Assembly: GCA_016801885.1 (NCBI GenBank)
Contig: CM028898.1
Coordinates: 2,895,177 to 2,959,176, forward strand
DNA length: 64,000 bases
Source of the DNA: Toxotes chatareus
Lineage: Eukaryota > Chordata > Actinopteri > Toxotidae
Direction of reading: 5' to 3'
The notes under the pieces: generated by a model
Seen by the model: only the letters and a program-made list of their open reading frames with translations
The model's database searches: none
Told to the model about the DNA's origin: nothing
Program-made: the position numbers and the translations under genes
Part shown: one piece after another, positions 12,756-26,600 of the stretch
Numbering within the stretch: position 1 is the first letter of the stretch
Layout of the letters: every line of letters starts with the position of its first letter

Positions 12756-13466
12756 AGACCGGCTGGTATTCCAGCTGGAAGAAGATCCCATGGAAAACAG
12801 TGCTGTCTGACAGCCTCTATCTCCTGATGATATCTCCCCTGTGTGACCCGAGGAGCAGAGCCTAACAATAGGGAGCCTGTCTGCGGCAGAGGTATGTTGG
12901 ATTTGAGCTCCTCCGAGGACGTAGGCTGCGGAACAGATAAAGACCTGCGTGTCTCTACCTGCCTCTTTCACCGCTCTGTGGCTTTGGAGACCGGTGGGGT
13001 GGGGTGGGGAGGGGAGGGGAGACCCGACTAGCACCATTAAGAATACCACCCAGAGAGGGGAGAAGTGTGCAAAACACGCCCTCGGGCCTGCTGTCACTCT
13101 ATTCAACACTCGGGGTGAAATATGTACCTTTCTGCCTCATTTCTGCCTTTGCCTACTGTACCACGGGGACTGCAGTCAGGTATTCAGAGGAACGACCTGG
13201 TTCTGTGGCTTAAATACACTCACACACACACACACACACACACTTTAAGTGCGTCTCAATTGAAACAACAAGCACTTAAAGCGCCCACCTTGGTAGATTA
13301 GCTCTATACGAAGCAGGCCCGCTGTTCTGAAACCATTTCACAGCACAGAGAAGATGTCTTGGAAATGTTGCTGCGGTGAAAGGAAAGAGGGGGAAAAAAC
13401 GTCCTGTTCTTCCGATTTGCTTCTAGGAACGAGATGAGGGGATTACAAGAAACAGAGGGTGCACTG

Positions 13467-13514
<48 letters not shown>

Positions 13515-16500
13515 ACACAGGAAAGAGAAAAATTAAAAATAAGAAAAAGGAAAAAGGATGTTGGGGTCCCCTCTACGCCTCTGGGGTTGCCCTGTATGTT
13601 AATCAGAAACATAAGGTCTCTCCCCTCCAAGTTTATTATCACAGGTGCAGATGGTTTGGGGTGACCAGAGGCGCAGCACCGACACATGTACCCCACCGGC
13701 TGCCAACACATCAGCAATCTCTTTTCTCGTATTTTGCTCCCTTTCAGTTTTCCCTTCAGTCCCACAAACTGCTCTCGACACCACAGGCACTGAATGTTAC
13801 AGCCCAGCCAAGCTGATCTCAGAGCTGCTTGGCATCCTCTTATCTGCCCTGCAGCCTGACTGACTGACAGATTTAAGGCTCATCTGCTCTTTGTTTCACT
13901 CTGGTCGTGGGGAGATGTTATACAGTGCCTTACAGTTGTGTAGTCATACCATACCTTGGCCCTCATGGCCCGCTCTGCCTCCAGCTCCTCCTCCAGCTCC
14001 TCGATGCGGGCCTGAGGAGAGAAAAAAGCTGATGCTGAAATGGACTTCAGTGAAAAAAAAAAAAAACAGTCTGCTTTCACTAAAATATAAAATATGACTA
14101 AGATATCTGAAGTTGAGCTGTTACCCTCTTGGTTTCACAGTGCCTATATCATTCTGACAGAGAACAAATGGGGCGTCACCTCCGCAGATTGTTTGCTATT
14201 TCAAGGCAACACTTGTGTGTGGTGAGGCCGCCTCATACGCTCTGCTTTCTCTGGGGATTTGGCACGCCTCTGGCTTTTTCCTCAGGTAGCAATTTAGAGC
14301 AAGAATGTCTTGTAGCCACCGTGATTATCTGTACTCTGACCCAGGGCTGGGTCTGCTATGTCCGGTCAGCAAGACCAGAAAGCGTCGGTGCCATTTTCAT
14401 GACATTCAAGGAATTTGCGTTATGTTTTTGCTTTCTCTTGTTTTTACAGTTCTGGATGGAAGTCAGTGATGCCTTCCCCAGGCAGCACCAGGGACTGAAT
14501 ATACAGTGTAGTAAATAAAATGACATTTCATTTAATATAATTCAGAAAGTCTGTGTTATATATTTTGTAACCCATGTTTTTATTTTTTGTGGTGCTGTTA
14601 TTTTGGCGAAGATGCTCCTCACATGTGAGTGAGCTCATTTCCTGCTTAGATAAAGTTATATACTGTATATTGAACATCATTCACACGAGTTTTTAAAACT
14701 CTTCCTAAATGTGTTTAAAAATGACTGAGGATAAGTTCAGCATTATAACAGCTACGTTCTGTATGTGCACACACACAATCACAGTAAGGGTTGAGGATTA
14801 AAGTGTTGATGAATATGCTACTAAACACTTGATTAATGTCCTTTTATCTGCTGACGGTGTGTGTACTAACGGATTAAGTCATAGTTATTACCTGCTTATA
14901 CATGGTGGTGTAATAAAGGGTTACCAAAAGGCTGTAAACATAATCCTAAATGATACATTCATTCTTTTCTGACATGGCATTTTTAATAAACCTTAACTTA
15001 AAAATATGATCGTTACAACACATAAATTAAATACGGTAACAAGCTGCTTTTCAGGTTTAGATTTTACATACATAACAAACCTTGTATCCATGAAATATGA
15101 TGTATATTTAATATAAGTAGTTCGAGTTAGCAGTAAAAAGCTACTTCCACATTAATGCATTAGTAATGGTGATGTAATCACATAATACAGTATAACAACC
15201 AGTGGGGTCATGTTGTAAAATGGTGTACGTTTGATCTGAATTCTTCCTCCACCTCCACCATCTGTGTGACTAAACGATCCAGATATCATTTTTATTTGAT
15301 TGTGCTCCAACATTTAAAACAATCAGAACGATCCTCCATAAATAAATCACCAGCAGCACATTTCTGTTCCACTAATCTCGTGCCAAAGCCACGCTCTGTT
15401 GCCGCTAATAAAAATTTATTGCTAGTTTCCCAACATGGCTGCATCCTTCCAAGTTGTGTCATGTTCTGCGCTATCTCCAGTTTCTATCTACGTCTCAGTG
15501 TCAGGAAGTGTGTCTGACATGGCGTGTAGCCCAGGGCCATTCACAGAAACAACACCTCCACTCACTGATGTGGTGAAAGCTGCTCACCGGCTACACGGCA
15601 CCCAAAGCTCCCTAAACATGAAACTATCAGCCACTACAGGACAAAATAAACACATGGACAAGGAATTATCTTGCACTTGAACCTTTTCTGATTCCTTATA
15701 ATGCAAGTGGAGTTCATCTAAATACTGCAGAAATGTCCCAGAGGTGGGCTCAGACATATTATAGCCTGATAACAAAAATAAGTCCTAAAACCATCATGTA
15801 GTCCTGCTTTTTTTTCTTTTTTTTCTTTTTTTTAAATCAGCTTTTTAACAAGTGAAGCTCAAACAGAAAGACAGAAAATGAAGTGAAATTAAAAACTCAC
15901 ATGCCAGCGCAGGACGTCTGCAGAGAGAACAGCCATGGTGAGGCAGCAGCAGCCCAACTGACTGTCCCACACACAGACACGCACACTCAAACACACACAC
16001 ACGCTGGTGATCCCCTCCAGCGTTTCGCTGTCCACACCCCCTTATGCATGCACAGCCTCTCTGTCTCATAGTTCCCCACACACATATCTGTTTCTTGTTA
16101 AATTCCTACTTTCCACAGCCTCAAACCAGCCTCAAAATAAATATTGTGGCTCTAATACAATGGTAGAAAACACAGTGTACTAACAGTGTTAAGATGTCTG
16201 AGCCAGACTGCATGGATAAATGCAATTTGGACTACTTATCTATGGCAGAAAGAGTTTATACATTGATTTGTGTACTTTCCTAAATGAAATATATTCTAAA
16301 TTATCCTGCATCGACTTTCCTACTTAGGAGCACTCTTGGAGCAATGCAGGGAAATAACAAAATTAGCCTATCTCTGCTGAGAATGGTTGGAGGGTTTGAT
16401 CTCCATAATTGTATGTGCTTTACAGTTTTCTTTTTTTTCCGCTGCACTCTGAAACTATAATAATTGTCCATAAATTGCAATCAGATGTGGCCTCATAGCT

Positions 16501-19500
16501 GATGTCTCCCTGCTTGCGTCTGAGGGGATGTTCAGCAGCGTGGGCAGTTATATCCTGTCAGATCCCTACCTACCTACTTACCCCCCTCCTTAACCCAGTG
16601 GGGAAAACTAGAGCCAAACAATTGAAAGCCCCTGCACCCCCTGCTGAAGAGTCCACCATACTGTCCACACATGCTCGCAGAATTCAGGTCCCTGCAATGG
16701 TTCAGGAATCTACATGCTTTGTTCTTTTAAATGCCTTCAGATGGCAGTGTACAGCTTCCAACAGTACTAGTCATGGTTGTCTGATTGGCCGGGTGATGAT
16801 AGGTCCTGCTGACCCAGTCAAAGCCATGTTATGTAGGTGAGGACACAGGTCCAATCAGTGGTATTAGAGACAATGTCCCGCCTGTTCAGCACAGGTGCAC
16901 ATTGTACAGGAGAGATGACATTATCTCTAATTACATATATGTTTATAGAGCTGTATGTAAGTTTACCACACAGTCAAATATAAAGTGAAGACACTTTGAT
17001 TTGATCTGACCTAACACATTACTAAAAACTGCCCCCCCCTCCTGAATAAGAGCAGCTGCTGATGGTCAGAGTCCATGAAGTAAAGTATTTGTCTTCAGAT
17101 GGTTCAGCCTAATGCTAATGTTGCTCTGTGTCTGTTGTATGTTTCAATAGGCTCCTGTTTGTTAACATGTCCACAGGTTTTTCTGACATGACAGCAAAAC
17201 TGCAAGCAAACTGCAAGCAAGCACAGGGGTGAATGAGAAAATATGAAAAGCATCACCTGAGAGTTGGACTGTTCTCTCCACGGTGGCTCTATCTGATGAA
17301 AGACCTCCGGTGAAACATCTGGCATAAACCAAACAGAGCGGCAGGGCACGGCTGAGCTTTATCTCCTCAGACTGCTGATGACCCTTTACAGCCCTGTTAC
17401 TGAGTATAACTGCTTTATGACCATGTAATAAAACCACTAAGGAGCATTGTTGTTTGAAATCAGGGCCGCAGGCCTGCGACCCCCATCACACTGCCACTGC
17501 CTTTGTGTTGGACCAACTGTTTTGAATTACAGCACACTACAGAGGGAGAGGCAGCGTCATTAAAGATAGACAAAGCTATCTCTTTGATTCTGCTCAAGTC
17601 TGTGGATATATTCATGTGACCTTTACATCAAAACCCGACCGAGTGGGCGACAGATGTGATGGGCTGTCCACTCAGCTGGACGGCCACCTGCATTTTTACA
17701 CACACACACACACACACGCAGGCACACAGCGACGCACATATAATAGCCTCATTGTGAGATAGGGAGAATGCCAAAGCTACAGTAAATGTGAAAACATGTC
17801 CAACCTCAGAGACACACGGATCGCCTTTCACTCCACAAAGACGCTCTTTATTCTTCCCCCGAAAAACCTCTGGAGGAAACAGCAGGTTCCCAGAGGCATC
17901 GGCAGAGCCACCTGAACTTTGAAATTACCATGTCCTAATGTCTCTCTCTCTCGGCCCGTCTCTCTCTTTTGCTCTCAGCGTTCTCTCATCTCATTTGCTG
18001 CACTGACGGGACAGACGCAGACAAAACATATTATCTACAGCATGCACCAGTGGCACAGATAAAAGCCCTCAGACGTGCTTGATTCTATCTGGATGGCACA
18101 GTTAGATTCACAGGAAAAGCCTCAGTGTAAACTTTACTGTCCTCTGTACAGAGGCAGACTAAACACCAGAGTAAATAGAGCACTACAACCAATGTAATCC
18201 AAACAAATAAAAAACAAAGCTAAGGCCTAATCAGAATTATCCAATGATTATGTGCTATAGGACCTTTCAGAGCCGTAATCCTGAAGATGGCCTTCTAAAT
18301 GGGAACATCTGGGTGGTCATTGCTGTGGTGGGTTTCCACTGTGCACAACACAAATTTCTCATTAATAATGTGTGTGATTGCCACTACAATGACTTTTTCC
18401 TTAATTCTGTTGCTGTTTGAGGTTCACTTATGCGGCCCCGTTTTGTTCCACTGTTCAGGCCACGGTGGTTTTAGTCAGCGTACCAGTCACAGTCACTGAT
18501 GGCTCTGTCAAGCTACAGTAGAGTAATTGGGGCTTTTCTTCTTCTTTTTTTCTCCTGCTTTTCCAAAACCAAACACACATTAGGAAAAGTGTCTAAGGAT
18601 GTAAACAATGTGTCTATCTGCTGTAACATAGCTGCTAATGTTAGCATGCATGGCAAACTAGCCTTCTGCACAAGTACCTAGTTAAATACACCTGCAGATG
18701 TTCAGAGTCTCAAAAAGAGATAAGCTTACTGCTGACTTTAAACTACCCCCTAGTGACAACATGGGGGGGAAGCAGGAGATGGTTAGCAGTTCGGATGTAG
18801 GCGGCATGTTTTAACCATCTCCTTCATAGCATGGAGCTATGAAGTGACTGCTCCAATCACAGAGCAGAGCCCAGCAGCTCTGCTGAAAGACAGGAATGCA
18901 TCTCTTCTGTAAGCTACAGCTGAGCTCCCTTGCATGTTCTTTGAGGAGACTATCCAGTTATTACCGATTAGTTCCTCTTTTCTGTTTGAAAAGGTTTTAA
19001 AGAAAAACTCAACCCTTAAAATCTCTTTAAATGTCTCTGTACGTGCTGCTTTTGTGGCTTTTCCTGGTGATCTTGAAATCCTGAAACTGCCACAATCAGT
19101 GCTCTTGTGCTCTTTAAGAACTGCATTGATTAATCTTGAAATGCAGCTGCGGGCTGAGCAAGATTTTTATCAGGGTACCTGTATTGGATAAGACATGCGT
19201 AATTTTGCAGCTCTTTGAAAAATGTCATCACATCTTCTCAAATTAGAGGCTGCAGACGGAAGGCACCCGTCCTGCTGCCTGGCAGGTGACTAGCAACCAA
19301 AAAGGGAAGGACTTCATCTGTTCTACACTCAGTTGTGGATTACAGGCAACGCTAGGCTCTTAGACCAGTACTGACTCTGCATTACTTGCATTAGAGAGTT
19401 TACTGAATGATTAAATCAGCTCAGTTTTTCAGTTTCTGTAATTGAGTGAATCTTGAATGAATGACATTATATTCCTCTGCCATGCACCGAGCATCATCAT

Positions 19501-20571
19501 TTGATGTACTGTGCACTGACCTGGAGCTCCTTGCTCTTCCTCTGCAGTCCAATGTTGAGGGCCTCCTCTGCTTCTAGCTTGGAGCTGGTGCTGCTGATCT
19601 CCAGATCCTTCCTTCAGAGAGAAAGAGATATTAAAAACTAAATCAGGTCGTCCACTGAGATCCAGCCAGTTCAACAACTTCAATGTTACTAAGAACCACA
19701 AAAGCCACATTTCACGGTCTTCCTAAGGAGATCAGGTTTGCTAAAACTTCATCCTGTTAAAATTCACCCAAAGTCAGTAAGACGCCACTGAGCAAACTTA
19801 TTCCACTGAGAGAGAGAAGATTAGATGTGGCTGAAAGTCATGACTACTGAAGCAGCTCACCACAGAACACAGCGAAAAAACAAAAATGAGAATGAAATAT
19901 TTTCCCCAAATTTACACAACATGTTCCCCTCTCTCCTTCCCTTCCTTTTGGCTTTTTAAAACCCTTGCTGGGGATGTACAGTATAGCACGTTTCAGACAT
20001 GGGGCACACAATGTTGGTGTCTTAATCTACCTGTTACATCAAAGGCTTTTTGTCTTTCGGACATAGGTGTCCATTACCTAAATGTCCTGTAATGGCTGTT
20101 AAGATGTGACAGGACTATTATGCAAAGAGCCACAGTGCTTATGCAGTATTTGGCAAGTGGAGCGTGAAACAGAAGGAGAAGGACAAAGTGTGTTCTGACC
20201 GGCTGCACCACCACCGGACAGATTTTAAATGTTGTTTTTGCTTAAGAGACGCTTTCATGTCTTTATCTCTTTACATTAGTCTGACAACATTCAGTTCAGG
20301 CTTGTGACTTTTAAGTATGATACTATTTTTAGCTTTAATTCTATGTACTGTAAAGCGCTGTCTGTAACTAGCTAGCACATATTTTTCTGCAACATGCCAA
20401 TAAAACTGAGTTGAAGCGAGTGACGGATGCTCTCCCAGTGTTTGAGAAACAGCACCTTAGCAACAAGGTGAGTCACTCTCTTTATTAATGTTCGAGAGGT
20501 CACGTAACTGTTGATGCAAACAAGAACAAGTTTTAACTTCATAACCAAGGCATTGTTCTGGGGTTGGTGTG

Positions 20572-20650
<79 letters not shown>

Positions 20651-23600
20651 GACAGTTGGTTCTTGTCTTCAGTGGATTGTTGCTGCAAGGTAAAGTTACA
20701 GTGAATGATTCCATTTGCTCTCACATTACTGAGGGCAGATAGCAACATGTCGGGATTATAGAGAGCAGGGCGTGGAGATGGGTGGATAACTGGACTGAGC
20801 AGCAGGTATATTACATATCCCAGCCTCCCAGGCTCAAAGCTCTCTTGCCTTAGGACAGGAGCATCATATCAGAATGTCAGTAAGGAGAAGACCTGTTGTC
20901 ACATGCACAAGTTTGTAAGAGGTGTATAAACATTTTTAGAAAGTATATGTTTATGACCAACAAATTTAAAGTCAGCCTCAGAGCAAATATTTGCTGTCGC
21001 TTGGTTGTTTAGTAGTGAGCATGTCTTTGACTGACCTTTTGATGAGGTCTTCCAGACCACTCCTCATCTTCTCCATCTCTCCCAGACTTTCCTGGGTAGA
21101 TCTGCTGTCGCCTTCCAGCTTCCTCCAACTCTTCTCCAGCTCGCCCCGCTGATGCTGCTCCTGCTCCAGCTGGTACTGCAACTGAAAGCCAGCAATTTTA
21201 CAGGAAGGAGAAAACATCGGGTTCTCTGATAATACTGTACAGCTGTAGAAAGTACAGTTCACAGTAGGGTTCAACTGAACTGAGGTTTTTGAAGACGTAA
21301 ATGGGTTCTAATACTTTTTAACTGTAATTGCCAGCAGTTGAAATATTTTGTGCCAGTAATCAATATCTTTTATATTGACGGTTTATGATATTGGACCGTT
21401 TCTATGTGTAAAATTACATGGATTCAGTGTTTCCCCAGATTTACCAAAGCCTATTGGCTAAGAGGGTTACAATTAAGTCAAACAACCTTAAGTTTCCATT
21501 CCTCATATTACTGTCAAATAGCTGGTTCATAACCTTTATTTTACAACAGTATTAAAATGTGCAGCATGTGTGCTTCTGTTGGACGCAGAGGTTAGACCAA
21601 TATATTGATCTTACATTGACCCTTAATTAAAAATCAGTGACAATTATCATTCAGCTCTACAGTTGTAGTTAGTATCATTCAGCTCAGTGTTTTTGGCTTT
21701 ACAGACTTTAATGTTTTGATTCAGTCTCACGATTCTCATCACAAATTCAGATAAACCACCTATATGGTACTACCCAGCACCCAATGGCAGACAGACAAAG
21801 GTACTAGCTGGTAAACACAGCAGAGCATTTAACAACTAAATATAAATATACAAAATATGTTCTTACGTCCTCAGCTTGCATCTGCAGCTTGGTTTTCTCT
21901 TTGGTCAGCAGGTTCACTTTCTCCTCTTCGCACTGCAGGTCCTCGATGGCCTGCTGTTGGGGTGAAACAAGATGTCTAAGTCTGTGCTGCACATGTGTCC
22001 CTAAATCACCGATCCTCCATCGCGCTGCTTCACATCCATCTGTCTGCCACATTGGCGCTTCGGAAAGATAGAAGTTGTTTGGTTGCAAAGCAAATGTCAG
22101 AAGTCATCTCGAGTTTGATCTGACAGATCAGAGATTTTCTCTCTGTCTTTTCATCAACTGGGAGCTAAAGCACTGGAACATAAACCTCAGTGACTCTCTG
22201 CTTAAAATTCATGGAAACAGCTGTAAGAGCCCCTGTGATGCCAAAACCATCAATAGTATGCTTTTTCACAAGTTCCTCTTTGTATTCCAGAATAAATCCA
22301 TAATGTAAGACATGTTCAGCAAACAGAAGGAAGAGGATGAGGCTTGATGCTAAATCGCTCCCGCAGATTACACAATGAAATAGACTGCTACTGTTGGTCA
22401 AAGCATCTGGGAGGAATTACTGAACAGGGCCTCTTATAGCTGCCACAGAGCATGATGAGGTTGTTAAAGGTTAAGATTTCTTTAGATTTCAAAGCATCTG
22501 CTCCGCTTTTGAAAGTAAAGCGCTTAAAGTGTGTGATAGGGAGCACATTTATCACGAGTGCCACTTTTGGCAGGTCTTCAGACCATATGGTTCTGTTTTC
22601 CTCAACTTACGTTTCATTCTCAGTCAAGCAGCGAGTGAAGTATCTCTGTGCTCTGACAAATGGGACGAGGCCATCAACTACACTAATAAACAAGCAAAAC
22701 AGCAGGACATGCTGTCTAAATATAGGGTATAGTTTACACAGAGTAGTTTACAGAGCCTGACATAAATCTCTATTATAACTGACCTTGTGGTATACATTAC
22801 AGTAGATGGCCATGGTTCATTCATGACTCTGGAAACAGTAGCTTCACCAAAAAAGAAAAAAACCTCAAGATCTACTCGTTAAGCTTATTCAAGAGCTTTC
22901 AGCTGCATCTCAGGGTCTTCATCAGCAGACAGGGTTTGTTCTGTTGTCATGGATATCTCAGTACGGAACTTATGGAGTTACATACTTATGTTTCGTGATG
23001 ACAGCTGAACTATTTCCAAGCTGTCTGAACCTGGGCTGCACATGTGTGAAATGTGTCCGCCGAGGAGACGCAGCTGAAAGATCCGGAACAAGCAAGAAAC
23101 TGACGCAAGTTATTAGGTCATTTGAAGCTTTGAGTGATTATAATTACAATATGTTCATATTATCAGAGTTTTCCTACGCTTCGTTTAAAGGGGAAATCCA
23201 CTGATTTTACACAGGAACACGTAATTTTTTTTCAGGCATATCTGTGGATGTAGATATGGTTATGATTACAGGGACTGCCATGACTCTGTGATCAACACTC
23301 ATGCATTCACATGCATGAGAATGTGGATTGTTTACATCCACATTTCCTGTCATTTCTCGAAAAAATACACTTACTTCTTATCTCCGTGTGGGTGTGGAGA
23401 CTACTTTTGCAATCTTTTATCAAGTCCCCAAACTTCATGGAAGTGCAATATTAAATTGCTGTAATTTAAAACCCTTTATCAGTGCATGAAGAACAGGAAT
23501 ATTTCACCCCCACCCGCTACAACACCCACTGTGCTCTCACCTGGCTGAGCTCCACCAGATGTTCTTTCTCCTTCTGCAGCTTCTGCACCACCTCGTCCCT

Positions 23601-26600
23601 CTTAACGAGCTGCTCCGACAGCTTCCTCACCTCACTGTCTGATGACTAGAAAGAGAGAAAACAGAAATAAGAATCCACTTTTAAGAAAACACAATGTGTG
23701 TAACACATTAGATAACACATGTTCTTAAACTCCAAACCAATCAGCAAAAAAAAGGATTTACTAAATTTATCAGCAGATGTTCAAGCCCTGCTAAAGCCCT
23801 TCTTTCTGTGGTTATTGCTCTTTGGCAAGCAGCCATGATAGTTTGTGAATACACCAGTCTCAATCTGCAGGCTCGGACTTTTCCGCTACACTGTAAAACA
23901 GTTGTGACACATGTCTCATGACACAAATGCCATTATTTCCCCTCCTTCTTACGAACATCAAAGCTTTATTTTTGGAATTCTGGCTGCTATTGAAGACATG
24001 AGACAGGCCAGCAGACTGGGGGACTGGTGGTGTCACTTTGTATTTCTCAAAAAAAAAAAAAAAAAAAAAAAAAGCCACAAATGTGTTTTACAACAGACAG
24101 ATGAGCGAATTCCTTTCAAAACTTTTGCTCCTTTGGATCAAACACATCACGCCGAGCCTTAATCACTGTTATGACAGCATACCAAAAATATTAGACAGGG
24201 TCACGTCATTTTTTTTCAAAGCCCTATGTCAACTCTGCCATCGAACAGGTCTGGTCTTGTTGCATCTGCTGTGCTGTAAGTTCTCTCACACTTCTCTCTT
24301 ACAGTATCTTCACCACATCGGAGACCAATTAGCAAAGAAAACCTTCATATAACCAGAGGATCAAGTTCTCAACTTCCTGACCCAGACAAATCAATCAGTA
24401 TAAATTTGCAAAGGCTAAATCAACAACATCTTGTGCCAGTGAAAACTGTTTTTTGTCCCGTCGTCACATACAGTGTAGAGAGGACAGTACATTCTTGTGA
24501 CATTCCTGAACTGAGATAGCATCTTAATCCCTTAATACACCTCAGTGAAACAGATAAAGGGCTTTGTTGAGGGGCTATAATGGAGATGTTAAAGCAGCCT
24601 CTGATTGTTGGTGTCTACACAGAGGAGACAGTACTTCATCATAAAACATTTAATGTGTTTGTGTCTTGTTTACCACTTAATCATAATTCTGTTACTAAAT
24701 GGCAACAGCAACATTTTGTAAAACTGTCAGGCAAACGCCTGTCCCATCATCCTTTTCTGTCACTCAATGCACAGCAGCTGTATTGTTCAGAGCTGAGGGA
24801 GCCTATCAGGCTGGCTGCTTTTAGGTAGCTTCAAGCTTAGATAATGGGAAAGAAGGTACATTGCTGCAAATCTGTCGCATGACAATGCAAAGAGGACGAG
24901 AAGCGGTGACATTAAAAAAGCTGTGACATAACCTATGCTATTTTCCCTGTCAGTAAGTAAGTACAGTAAGTAGATGGCTGTGGAAGCTAATTTAGCCTTA
25001 ATTCTAATCTAATGCTAATTCAGAGTAGGGTGCTGGCTGTGGGGTGATGCGAAATTAACCTTGAAAACACCCTAGAACCTTGTCGTACAGCATGGACATA
25101 TATAGCTCAGGAAATAAACTACTTCAGTTTCCTTTATGGCAGTAACTCAAGATCAAGACCACAGTCGCTGCAATCAAAGTATCAACCATTGGTCAGTCCC
25201 TGTGTGAAAGGCTTCCTCAGTTCCAGGAGTCTATCCTGTGCTGAAGATCCCATTATTGTTCTACCTGTTTACCCTGCTCCGCTGCAGTCAGGGCACTCTC
25301 CAGTTCATCCAGGTCTCGTCTTAGGCTGCTGCACTCGGCCTCCAGCCTGTCCCTGTGGAGGACCAGCTGGGCTGAGCAGGCCTCCTCCTCTTCCAGACGG
25401 TCTGACAGACCTGACAGCTGCCGCTCCAGCTCACGCCGGGTCTTCTCCAGCTGGACGCAGCGCTGCTCGGACGCCTGGGCGCTCTCCTGCTCCTGGAGGT
25501 GGAGAGAACAACACAGAGTCAAACTTAGTTCATTGATTAAGTTTTCGTCTTGGTGCACCACATATAGCAGGTATGAAAGCAGGCATCTGCTGTCAGGTCT
25601 ATTACACTTCTATCAGTCCTTGCTTTAATGGTTTTTAAAGTACGTAAACCTCAACAATAATCATGTTACAGTGCATTTGAATGGCTCTAATTTGTTTTAT
25701 GCAATAACAATTATTTCACCTTTTCTTGGCATGCTTCACACTAAACTGTACACGTAAAGTACATTTGGAGAGGAGAGTAAAGAGTTAACCGAATTAAAAG
25801 ACAGAAAGGGAGTGAGGTCAAATGAGGTAAGAAAAACTGAGAGCATTAGTGAGACTAAGGGGGAAAAAAAAGGTTAATATGAGGGGATTAGTCGAATAGA
25901 AGACGCTGAAGCAAAGATGACAACAATTAATTCATACAGAGAGGATCTTACCACAGTTTATGCCCCAAGACGAAACTTATCCTCCCCCAAGTCGGAAGAA
26001 ACTTTTCCTTTTGTTAGTTTGCACTTGTCTTAATATAGTAGAGCTGAAAAGGCAACACAATGACGTACAGCGCTGACCAGATAAGCAAGTTCTACCAAAC
26101 ACCAGATCACTTAGTCAACAGACATCCATAACAGGAGTGAAAAGACCTGACTGCGAGAGCCTGCTCTGGTTACTGTTACTTTCTTATGGACCAATCATCA
26201 TGGGCAAGGCATTTGGAACGAGCTAATAGCATACCCAAATATCTGGGCATTTGTGAAATGATCAGGCGACCACATTTCCATCTGCATTTGTTTCCATAAA
26301 AGCACTTGAGTTTGAGTTCGCTCTCTGCCGTTTTGAAACTCACAAAATTCTCTTTCTCGTGCAAAGCTGTTTGCACCTTTAACACCCTCCCCTCGTGACA
26401 GCTGAACAGGTGGTAGGTGTGAATGTTAGACAAGATCAATCACAGCTTCAACACACAAAAGACACGGACAGTCAAATGCACACGGCTGCACATACTGGTA
26501 TGTTGTTGCACATGCAAGTCACATACACGCACATAAGTACACAGAGGTTGCTGTTGCAAAAACATTTATCACACCGTGTCTGCACAGACCGCGGCGCTTT

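Larger units (their letters stand above)
10141..13954 (-). other. Myosin intron, repeat-bearing
   Basis: Intron between the VEKQRSDL exon and the ARIEELEEE exon. It contains GT repeats (12724-12753), CA (13219-13243), and a GT-GA compound tract (13468-13514). No coding exon is recognised here; conserved MYH protein sequence runs continuously across the intron. Confidence 0.7.
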